From Intrasporangium_A sp039812505 (GTDB taxonomy: Bacteria; Actinomycetota; Actinomycetes; Actinomycetales; Dermatophilaceae), in contig NZ_JBDIAQ010000127.1 of the NCBI RefSeq assembly GCF_039812505.1, forward strand, positions 1 to 10,435: a stretch of 10,435 bases of DNA. The letters are read 5' to 3'. The notes under the pieces were generated by a model. That model saw nothing but the letters and a program-made list of their open reading frames with translations. It had not been told where the DNA came from and made no database searches. Shown here piece after piece: positions 1 through 5,800 of this stretch (the stretch's first letter is position 1; every line of letters starts with the position of its first letter). The position numbers and the translations under genes were made by a program.

Positions 1-786
1 TCAGTCGTCCTTCGGCTCCGGGGGCGCGAGCCGGTTGATCAGCGGGCCGATGACGTCCATCGGCAGCGGGAAGACGACCGTCGAGTTCTGGTCCGCGCCG
101 AGCTCGAGCAGGGTCTGCAGGTAGCGCAGCTGCAGCGAGGCCGGACTCTGCGAGAGGGTGTCGGCGGCCTGCTTCAGCTCGGCCGAGGCCTGCAGCTCCC
201 CGCGGGCGTTGATGACCTTGGCGCGCCGCTCCCGCTCGGCCTCGGCCTCCTTGGCCATGGCCCGCTGCATCTGTTCGGGAATCTCCACGTCCTTGATCTC
301 GACGACGGACACGTCGACGCCCCAGGGCTTGGTCTGCACCTCCATGATCTCCCGGAGGTCGTTGTTGAGGTCCTCGCGGTGGGCCAGCAGGGTGTCCAGG
401 TCGGCCCGGCCCAGCACCGAGCGCAGCGTGGTCTGGGCGATCTGCGAGGTCGCGACGGCGTAGTTCTCGACCTGCATGATCGCCGCCTCCGGGTCGACCA
501 CGTTGAACAGCACGACCGCGTTCACCCGGGCCGGCACGTTGTCGCGGGTGATGACCTCCTGGGGCGGGATCGTCAGCGTGACGACGCGCAGGTCCACCCG
601 TTCGAGCTTGTCGACCACGGGGATGACGACCCGAAGGCCCGGGCCGTAGATCGGCCGGAGCCGGCCGAACCGGAACAGGACGCCGCGTTCGTACTGCTGG
701 ATGACCCGCAGGCAGGCGAAGGCAAGGGCGATGGCCACGATGACGATGGCGAGCACGGGAGCGATCCAGCCGGGCACGGCACTCAT
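1..786 (-). CDS. SPFH/Band 7 protein, slipin (stomatin-like) type
   Basis: A 261-residue membrane-anchored SPFH protein. One hydrophobic segment (about residues 8-27) is followed by the stomatin-type Band 7 domain: FRFGRL at 39-44, YGPGLRVVIPVVDK at 47-60, then VDLRVVTLTIPPQEVITRDN at 64-83. A charged, Ala/Glu/Arg-rich helix (about 172-210) is typical of the coiled-coil that drives oligomer formation. The length is usual for prokaryotic slipins. The start is the ATG at 786, whose ATGA overlaps the stop of the upstream membrane-protein gene, implying translational coupling. The frame stays open further upstream, but that stretch is Arg/Pro-rich shadow of the neighbouring gene. Slipins organise membrane microdomains and often pair with an NfeD protease partner; here none is seen and the partner gene is a nitric oxide reductase. 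The specific role is not known; assistance to assembly or stability of the reductase is inference. The stop codon is the first three bases of the window, so the gene is complete. Confidence 0.93.
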   Translation of the reverse strand: MSAVPGWIAPVLAIVIVAIALAFACLRVIQQYERGVLFRFGRLRPIYGPGLRVVIPVVDKLERVDLRVVTLTIPPQEVITRDNVPARVNAVVLFNVVDPEAAIMQVENYAVATSQIAQTTLRSVLGRADLDTLLAHREDLNNDLREIMEVQTKPWGVDVSVVEIKDVEIPEQMQRAMAKEAEAERERRAKVINARGELQASAELKQAADTLSQSPASLQLRYLQTLLELGADQNSTVVFPLPMDVIGPLINRLAPPEPKDD

Positions 787-1517
787 TCCTTGGTGGTGGG
801 ATCGGGCAGCTCGACCCGCCGCCGCTCGCTGCGCCAACGCGTGGCGTAGCGATCGACGATCTGGTCGAGCTCGGCGGCGCCGGCCAGGGCGGGCGTGGCG
901 CCCGCGACGGGTCGGTGGCCGGCCACGGACCGGGCACCGGCCCGCGCGACGGCGACCGGCTCGTCCGCGGCCGGGGTGGTGTCGCGGGGGACGGACATCG
1001 GGAAGTTGGTCGGCGTGTGCCGCAGCGCCCACCCGAAGCGGACGGCGACGACGAGCGCCACGACGGCGGTGCTCAGCAGCACCACGACCTCACCGGGCCG
1101 GTGGAAGCCGACGAGCAGCGCAGCGGGCATGAAGACCGCGACGACCGCGACGCACAGGCTGATCCCCCGGTGGAAGCGACCCGAGTCCGAGAACGGCCAG
1201 GGGTCGACCGCCCGGGTGATCTCCCTCGGCCCCGGGGAGGGCGAGCACTCGTCCTTGATGGGACACCGACCGCAGATCTCGTGCTGGCCCACGTAGCGGA
1301 TCACCCGCTTCTCGGGGTCGAAGGCGGCCGGGTAGAGCCACTGGTCCTGGTGGCACTGCCAAGCGTCCTTGCCCTCGTGGTAGACGAAGTTGCCGGTGCG
1401 CCACTGGGCCGACTTCTCGGCCGAACGTCGGCCCATCTGGTCAACCCCCCACGCGATGAGCAGCAGCAGGAAGGCGTAGCCGCTCACCAGCAGGACCGTG
1501 ACAGCTGGGGCCTGCAT
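783..1517 (-). CDS. Three-helix membrane protein with a four-Cys cluster, nor-operon accessory
   Basis: A 244-residue protein I cannot name. Hydrophobic segments lie at about 6-26, 116-137 and 143-165. Between the first and second is a loop with C55, H57, H79, C82, C85 and C91, including HEICGRCPIKDEC at 79-91 followed by PREITR. This CxxC-x5-C spacing suggests a bound metal (zinc or Fe-S). Basic residues just after helix 1 (GRRSAEKSAQWR) put the loop in the cytoplasm by the positive-inside rule. The last 75 or so residues are Ala/Pro/Arg-rich and probably flexible. The loop resembles the Cys-rich C-terminal part of IS1182-type transposases (Y.C...CxxCPxxxxC....R.I), but no transposase catalytic domain is present. 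The ATG at 1517 is 7 bases past the reductase stop, with AGGAAG about 10 bases upstream; the stop overlaps the slipin start. Membership of the nor operon is clear from spacing; a role in maturation, redox sensing or metal handling is speculation. Confidence 0.85.
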   Translation of the reverse strand: MQAPAVTVLLVSGYAFLLLLIAWGVDQMGRRSAEKSAQWRTGNFVYHEGKDAWQCHQDQWLYPAAFDPEKRVIRYVGQHEICGRCPIKDECSPSPGPREITRAVDPWPFSDSGRFHRGISLCVAVVAVFMPAALLVGFHRPGEVVVLLSTAVVALVVAVRFGWALRHTPTNFPMSVPRDTTPAADEPVAVARAGARSVAGHRPVAGATPALAGAAELDQIVDRYATRWRSERRRVELPDPTTKE

Positions 1518-1524
1518 CAGTCGC

Positions 1525-3843
1525 TCACTTCCTCTCGCGCCCCGCCGGCTCGAGCTCGACGAACAGGACGTCCTGCGGCAGCTCCTCCACCGTCTTGCCG
1601 TGCCGGAAGTACCGCACGCCGAGCCAGGTGATGTAGAGGAAGGGCAGCACGCCGCCGACGATGAAGATGACGTCACCGGGCAGGCGGCCCCATTCCAGCA
1701 GCGCGTTGTTCGGGTTGGTGATGTAGCCGAGGGTGCGCGCCTCGTAGTAGCCGGTGCCGACCGAGTAGTACAGCTGCAGCACGCCGAGCGGCAGGAGGGT
1801 CGCGAACACCATCCAGGCCAGCCCGATGTTGAGGCTCCAGAACGACACCTTGGCCCACTTCTCCGGCCACTTGTCCGGCGGGATGAGGTAGCGCAGCGCG
1901 AACATGGCCAGCCCGACGGCGAGCATCCCGTAGACGCCCATCATCGCGGCGTGACCGTGGTTGGCCGTCAGGGCCGTGCCGATCTCGTAGTAGCTGACGA
2001 TCGGCAGGTTGATCAGGAACCCGAAGACCCCGGCGCCGACGAAGTTCCAGAAGCCGACGGCGACGAGGAACATCACCGCCCACCGGTGCGGGAACGGCTT
2101 GGACGACTTGGACTCCTGGCGGGCGCCCAGCTGCATGAAGGCCCACGCCTCGACGGTCAGGAAGGTCAGCGGGATGACCTCGGCCGCCGAGAAGAAGGCC
2201 CCGAGGGCCATGTGCTCGACCGGCGTGCCCGAGAAGTAGAGGTGGTGCATCGTGCCGATGACGCCACCCATCGAGTACAGGATGACGTCCATGAAGATGA
2301 TCCCGAGCGCGATCCGCTCGCGGACGACCCCCAGCATCACGAAGATGTAGGCCACCATCACCGTGGTGAACAGCTCGAGGAAGTCCTCCACCCACAGGTG
2401 CACGACCCAGAAGCGCCAGAACTCCGCGACCGACAGGTGCGACTCGGTCGTGGCCAGCAGCCCGACCGCGTAGAACGCGGGGATCGTCAGCGCGGAGAAG
2501 AAGAAGAGCCACGGCATGTTGCCCTTCGACTCGGTACGCAGCCGCGCCCGGATCCCCCGGTAGATCATGATGATCCAGATGAACATTCCCAGCGTGAGCA
2601 GGCCCTGGAAGACCCGCGGCAGGTCCAGGTACTCCCACTGCTGCTCGAAGATCGGGCCCGTGGCCCACGAGACGCCGTGGATCGAGAGGGCCTCGGCCGC
2701 GAGCGATCCGAAGACGACCACGGCGAGCGCGCCCAGCAGGGCGTAGGCCAGCTTGCTCTGCCCCTTGGGCTCGCGCCCGGAGATCATCGGGGTCAGGAAG
2801 ATGCCGGCGGCCAGGAACGCGGCCGCGGTCCAGAAGAGCGACAGCTGCAGGTGCCAGGTGCGGGCCAGGTTGAACGGCAGCAGCTGGGCCAGGTCGAAGC
2901 CGAAGAACGACAGGATGTCGGCTCGGTAGTGTTCGGCCGCCGCCCCGACGACCGTCTGGATCAGGAAGAGCAGCGCGATGACCAGGAAGAACCACGCCGT
3001 CGCCCGCTGGGCCAGGGTGAGCCCCACCTCACCGGGCTGCCGGAAGGAGATGGTGGGGGCCTCCTCGGAGTGCCAGCCGATCCGGCGGCTCCACCGGCCG
3101 TAGACCGCGAACATGATCCCCGTGCCGCCGATGAGCACGATCAGCGAGAGCCCCGACCAGACGAGCATGTCGGCGGTCGGCCCGTTGTCCACCCGCGGCT
3201 CCATCGGCCAGTTGTTCGTGTACGAGTAGTCGAAGCCGGGTCGCTCGGCGGCCGCCGCCCAGGCCGTCCACGCGAAGAACGACGTGAGGTCCTTGACCTC
3301 GGCCGGGTCGCTCACGACGTTGGGGATCAGGCCGTGCTTGGTCGAGTCCTCGCCGAAGAAGTCCGTGTAGTAGGCGATCTGGGCGCGGTAGGCGTCGGCC
3401 TGCACGTCGGTGAAGGTCAGCGTGCCGGTCGCGGCGTCGTAGCGGTTGGTGCGCCACTCCTGCACCGTCCGCTCCCGCGGGTCCTGCACCTGCGCGTCGG
3501 TGAAGGCCTGCCTGGTGAAGTCCGTCGCGTGCCGCAGGTACTCGGCGGTGAAGTCCTGGCCGAGGTAGGCGCCGTGGCCCACGATCGAGCCGTACTCCAT
3601 GAGACCGCGCGCCTGGAACAGCCGCTGGCCCTCGGTGATCTCGGCGCCGGTGAAGAGCGTCTCCCCCGACTCCGTGACCACCTTGTCGGGCTGCGGCATC
3701 GAAGCCGTGTAGGTGCGGTAGGCCAGGAACCCCATGACGAAGAAGCTGAAGATCATCACCAAGGCCACGCCTTGGGCCCAGCCCTTGGACACGAGCATCT
3801 GGCGGGTGGGTCCGGATCGGCGTGGGATGGTCTGGTTGGCCAT
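1525..3843 (-). CDS. norB: Quinol-dependent nitric oxide reductase (qNOR), single subunit
   Basis: A 772-residue integral membrane enzyme that reduces 2 NO to N2O with electrons from quinol. Length matches single-chain qNOR (about 760 residues) rather than the shorter NorB of the NorBC complex. After a first helix (about 25-42) comes the NorC-like extracytoplasmic domain with EYGSIVGHGAYLGQDF (83-98); it has no CxxCH haem c site, which distinguishes qNOR from cNOR. The NorB-like core holds the expected histidines: H331 (ARTWHLQLSLFW) and H629 for low-spin haem b, H631 for haem b3 (ANHGHAAMMGVYG), and H482, H533 and H534 as non-haem iron ligands (VHLWVEDFLE with E486; GTMHHLYFSGTP). The ATG at 3843 has AGGAG five bases upstream; the in-frame extension to 4053 does not look like family sequence. 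It leads an operon with the Cys-cluster membrane protein and the slipin. No nitrite or N2O reductase is in view, so NO detoxification is as likely as denitrification. Often annotated norZ in this form. Confidence 0.97.
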   Translation of the reverse strand: MANQTIPRRSGPTRQMLVSKGWAQGVALVMIFSFFVMGFLAYRTYTASMPQPDKVVTESGETLFTGAEITEGQRLFQARGLMEYGSIVGHGAYLGQDFTAEYLRHATDFTRQAFTDAQVQDPRERTVQEWRTNRYDAATGTLTFTDVQADAYRAQIAYYTDFFGEDSTKHGLIPNVVSDPAEVKDLTSFFAWTAWAAAAERPGFDYSYTNNWPMEPRVDNGPTADMLVWSGLSLIVLIGGTGIMFAVYGRWSRRIGWHSEEAPTISFRQPGEVGLTLAQRATAWFFLVIALLFLIQTVVGAAAEHYRADILSFFGFDLAQLLPFNLARTWHLQLSLFWTAAAFLAAGIFLTPMISGREPKGQSKLAYALLGALAVVVFGSLAAEALSIHGVSWATGPIFEQQWEYLDLPRVFQGLLTLGMFIWIIMIYRGIRARLRTESKGNMPWLFFFSALTIPAFYAVGLLATTESHLSVAEFWRFWVVHLWVEDFLELFTTVMVAYIFVMLGVVRERIALGIIFMDVILYSMGGVIGTMHHLYFSGTPVEHMALGAFFSAAEVIPLTFLTVEAWAFMQLGARQESKSSKPFPHRWAVMFLVAVGFWNFVGAGVFGFLINLPIVSYYEIGTALTANHGHAAMMGVYGMLAVGLAMFALRYLIPPDKWPEKWAKVSFWSLNIGLAWMVFATLLPLGVLQLYYSVGTGYYEARTLGYITNPNNALLEWGRLPGDVIFIVGGVLPFLYITWLGVRYFRHGKTVEELPQDVLFVELEPAGRERK

Positions 3844-3848
3844 CAAGA

Positions 3849-3853
3849 CTCCT
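3849..3853 (-). promoter_or_regulatory. Ribosome binding site of the nitric oxide reductase gene
   Basis: Read on the minus strand, AGGAG lies five bases before the ATG at 3843. It supports that start over the upstream in-frame ATG at 4053. Confidence 0.8.
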
Positions 3854-3934
3854 GTAGCTGCTAGGAGGGACGGGGGGAACCGATTAGCTACGGCGGCGAC
3901 AGTCTTTATTGCTGGACCAGACGGTAACAGCAGT

Positions 3935-3950
3935 CGGGCGGCTGCGCCCG
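3935..3950. repeat. Perfect GC stem-loop between the lyase homologue and nor genes
   Basis: CGGGCG, loop GCTG, CGCCCG: a 6-bp perfect stem with a 4-base loop. Wider complementary arms lie outside it (GGACC at 3914-3918 with GGTCC at 3957-3961). It is about 200 bases past the stop of the lyase homologue and about 90 bases before the reductase start. It could terminate the lyase homologue transcript, although no T-run follows, or lie in nor-operon control DNA. Confidence 0.45.
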
Positions 3951-4067
3951 TCAGGGGGTCCGCGGGATGTCGCCGAGATCCCTTGGCCACGAAGCTGGTT
4001 CCCGTCCGGTGTCGGCCGCGCACCGGTTGGGCGCACGGATCGGGCGTGCTCACAGGGCTGCCGACGT

Positions 4068-4140
4068 GACGGCTCGTGCGCGCGCACCCGGCTCCCCCTC
4101 GCCCTCGCCGGCACCGCCGCCGACGGCTCGTGCGCGCGCA
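4068..4140. repeat. Two exact 19-bp direct repeats, each holding a 10-bp palindrome
   Basis: GACGGCTCGTGCGCGCGCA occurs at 4068-4086 and again at 4122-4140, a period of 54 bases. The last ten bases, TGCGCGCGCA, are a perfect palindrome in both copies. The second copy ends only seven bases before the stop codon of the lyase homologue. The function is unknown; a short duplication or a paired protein-binding site are both possible. Confidence 0.75.
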
Positions 4141-4146
4141 GGCGGC

Positions 4147-5589
4147 TCAGCGCCATACCGTCTCGTCGTCGAGCAGCGCCCGCGCCTTGGCCACGTCGTC
4201 GCTCGTGTCGTGGTCGGATCGGATTCGCCCGAGGCCCGCCACGCGCTGCCAGACCGACTCGAGCGGGCCGGCCAAAGGGGCGGCGCGCAGGTGCAGCGCG
4301 GTGACGGCGGCCAGCAGCTCGCAGGCCAGCACCTGCCGGTATGCCGTCGCGGCCTCGCCGAGGCGGGCTGCGGCGTGCGTGGCCTGGCTCGCGTCGTCCT
4401 CGATCCCCGCGGACAGGTGAGCGGTCCCGAGCAGCGCCGGCGCCGCGGCGAGCGTGCGGAGCCGCTCGACGGCAGAGGCCGCGGAGTACTCCAGGATGAG
4501 CAGCCCGTTGGCGCCGGGCCGATCGCCCAGGAAGCGCGGCAGCCCGTACCCGCCGTCGGTGAGCAGGTGGGACAGCCGCGACAGGCCGGTCCGGGCCGAC
4601 GCCGCCAGCGCGATGGCCGTGGCGTCCAGCCACAGCGTCAGGGCGGCGAGGTGGAAGCCGCCGTGGTGGGCCACCGCCGGCGGGTCGGTGGACAGGACCG
4701 CGGGGTTCTCCGACCCGGTGTTGACCAGCGTCTCGAGGCCGGCCCGCAGCCGGTCCAGCTCGGCCAGCAGGGGACCGTGGACCTGCGGGTAGCAGCGCAG
4801 CCCGAAGAAGTCCTGCACCTGGGCGGCGCCGGCGGGTACCGGGGCGAGCAGGCCGGACACCCTCGCGGCGACGCGACGGACCGCGGGCAACGGCGTGACG
4901 ACGTCGACAACCGGCCCGACGGCCTGCCGGTTGCCGCCGAGGGCGACGTGGGTCAGGGCGTAGACCACCATCGCGTGCTGCGAGAGTCGTTGCAGGACAA
5001 CGGTCCCCAAGGCCGCCTGGGCGAGCGTGAGCGCGCTGCTGGACATCAGCGGCAGGGCGTCCTGGTCGGGTCGCCCGCCGGCCCAGCCGGCGTCGGGAGC
5101 AGCCCGGCCGCCCCGGCGCGGACGCTCCCCGAGCAGGGTCAGCCCGACGGTGGCGAGCGCGGACAGGTCGGCGGTGCCCACCGACCCGTAGGCGTGCACG
5201 ACCGGCAGGTCTGCGTCGGCGCCGTTGACCAGCCCGACCAAGGCGGTGGCGAGGCGGGGACTCGCGCCGGAGGCGCCGGCGAGCAGCTGGTTGGCCCGGA
5301 TGCCGCACAGCGCCCGCACCGTGCCGGGCGCGATTTCCGGCCCCCACCCACCGGCATGGCTGCGCAGCAAGGCGGTCCCGGGTCGTTGCTCCACGGCCGC
5401 AGCCTGGTCCCGGTTGGCGCCCACCCCGGTGGTGCGGCCGTAGACCCGAGAGGTGCGCGCCGCGGCGGCCACGGCTTCGGCTGCGGCCGCCATACCGGCC
5501 ACGGCAGCCGGGTCCGCCCGGCACCGCGCCCCGGACGCAAGTGTCTCGACCGCGTCGAGGGTCAAGGACCGGCCATCGAGGTGGATCAC
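4147..5589 (-). CDS. Aromatic amino acid lyase (HAL/PAL) family protein lacking the MIO triad; candidate betaine/ergothioneine lyase
   Basis: A 480-residue member of the histidine/phenylalanine ammonia-lyase superfamily, near full length (HutH about 510). Family landmarks in order: YGRTTGVG (50-57), LLRSHAGGWG (74-83), IRANQLLAGASG (97-108), GSVG (135-138), QDFFGLRCYPQ (259-269), SENP (293-296), GGFH (310-313) and IEDDAS (396-401). The usual GSVGASGDL reads GSVGTADL, so the Ala-Ser-Gly that cyclises to MIO is replaced by Thr-Ala with one residue deleted. The catalytic Tyr of the QDxYS motif is Phe262. Ordinary ammonia-lyase activity is therefore unlikely. Ergothionase, a MIO-free relative, eliminates trimethylamine from ergothioneine; the divergent quaternary-amine transporter makes that class of reaction the best guess. 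Against exact identity, the protein has a single lysine (K468), so a conserved lysine in the ergothionase pocket would be missing. The GTG at 5589 is chosen because GGGAGGT sits four bases upstream and the product then begins MIHLDGRSLTL, like the family; ATG 5619 lies before that ribosome site. Confidence 0.9.
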   Translation of the reverse strand: MIHLDGRSLTLDAVETLASGARCRADPAAVAGMAAAAEAVAAAARTSRVYGRTTGVGANRDQAAAVEQRPGTALLRSHAGGWGPEIAPGTVRALCGIRANQLLAGASGASPRLATALVGLVNGADADLPVVHAYGSVGTADLSALATVGLTLLGERPRRGGRAAPDAGWAGGRPDQDALPLMSSSALTLAQAALGTVVLQRLSQHAMVVYALTHVALGGNRQAVGPVVDVVTPLPAVRRVAARVSGLLAPVPAGAAQVQDFFGLRCYPQVHGPLLAELDRLRAGLETLVNTGSENPAVLSTDPPAVAHHGGFHLAALTLWLDATAIALAASARTGLSRLSHLLTDGGYGLPRFLGDRPGANGLLILEYSAASAVERLRTLAAAPALLGTAHLSAGIEDDASQATHAAARLGEAATAYRQVLACELLAAVTALHLRAAPLAGPLESVWQRVAGLGRIRSDHDTSDDVAKARALLDDETVWR

Positions 5590-5593
5590 GCCT

Positions 5594-5600
5594 ACCTCCC
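5594..5600 (-). promoter_or_regulatory. Ribosome binding site fixing a GTG start for the lyase homologue
   Basis: On the minus strand GGGAGGT is followed by AGGC and then GTG at 5589. This strong Shine-Dalgarno lies inside the frame downstream of the alternative ATG at 5619, and so favours the GTG start. Confidence 0.75.
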
Positions 5601-5628
5601 TCTGCAGCGCCCACGCCATCGCGGCCGG

Positions 5629-5643
5629 TGGGGGTTGCCCCCA
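5629..5643 (-). repeat. GC-rich stem-loop in the leader of the lyase homologue
   Basis: TGGGGG, loop TTG, CCCCCA: a 6-bp stem with a 3-base loop, 30 bases upstream of the lyase ribosome site. In the minus-strand transcript it would fold in the 5' leader. It may also serve as a binding site. Confidence 0.45.
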
Positions 5644-5664
5644 ACTGTTGTCATCCCCGTACCG

Positions 5665-5709
5665 GTCGTGCAAGGCTCGGGGCCGAGGGTTTTCCCGACC
5701 GGGCACGAC
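5665..5709. repeat. Nested inverted repeats in the divergent spacer
   Basis: Outer arms GTCGTGC (5665-5671) and GCACGAC (5703-5709) enclose an inner pair CTCGG (5676-5680) and CCGAG (5683-5687). CCGGTCG (5662-5668) also pairs with CGACCGG (5696-5702). The outer half-sites are 38 bases apart centre to centre. They are candidate operator half-sites for the LacI-type regulator or an RNA fold in the transporter leader. Confidence 0.45.
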
Positions 5710-5800
5710 GGAGGTGTGGTTCGCTGGTACATCCGGGCGGCTCGAGCACCGCCGGCCCGGGCACTGCATCCCAGCTCGGCGAGCGCGAGGTGACGAGTCG

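Larger units (their letters stand above)
3844..4146. other. 303-base spacer: end of the lyase homologue gene and promoter of the nor operon
   Basis: No gene is supported here; the open frames crossing it are shadows of neighbours. The part next to the reductase gene (about 3880-3930) is the least GC-rich in the region (TAGCTA, TCTTTATTGCTGG), as expected for a promoter, but I cannot assign convincing -35/-10 boxes. I also see no clear FNR/CRP-type TTGAT-N4-ATCAA operator and cannot recognise an NsrR site with confidence. The spacer carries a GC hairpin at 3935-3950 and two exact 19-base direct repeats at 4068-4086 and 4122-4140. Confidence 0.7.
5590..5800. promoter_or_regulatory. Divergent promoter region between lyase homologue and transporter operon
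   Basis: This 211-base spacer must hold the promoters of both the minus-strand lyase homologue and the plus-strand transporter. Visible elements are a stem-loop at 5629-5643, a short palindrome CAACTGTTG at 5642-5650, the inverted repeat CTCGG-GG-CCGAG at 5676-5687, and a wider inverted pair GTCGTGC at 5665-5671 with GCACGAC at 5703-5709. For the lyase homologue, TTGCAC (minus strand, 5676-5671) could be a -35 with AACAGT 18 bases on as a weak -10; I cannot name boxes for the transporter. The downstream LacI-type protein is the obvious candidate to bind here, but no classic CG-centred LacI operator is evident. Confidence 0.55.

Noticed and set aside
787..1032. 82-residue N-terminal extension of the slipin
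   Set aside because: Arg/Pro-rich, lies wholly inside the neighbouring membrane-protein gene; the internal ATG forms the usual ATGA junction and precedes the membrane anchor.
783..1517. The Cys-cluster gene as a transposase or insertion-sequence remnant
   Set aside because: Similarity is limited to a short Cys-rich loop. There is no DDE domain, terminal inverted repeat or target duplication, and three membrane helices plus operon spacing argue for a functional membrane protein.
1498..3864. Long plus-strand open frame opposite the nitric oxide reductase
   Set aside because: Its product is Arg/Glu/Asp/His-rich low-complexity sequence with no family features; it is the GC-driven antisense shadow of a certain gene.
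3844..4053. 70-residue N-terminal extension of the nitric oxide reductase
   Set aside because: Not membrane-like or family-like, and it would read through a good ribosome site placed for the ATG at 3843.
4147..5589. Plain histidine ammonia-lyase (hutH) assignment
   Set aside because: The MIO-forming Ala-Ser-Gly is absent and the catalytic Tyr is Phe, and no other hut gene is in the window.
3967..5793. 608-codon plus-strand open frame opposite the lyase homologue
   Set aside because: Gly/Arg/Gln-rich shadow. The minus-strand frame has ammonia-lyase motifs throughout.
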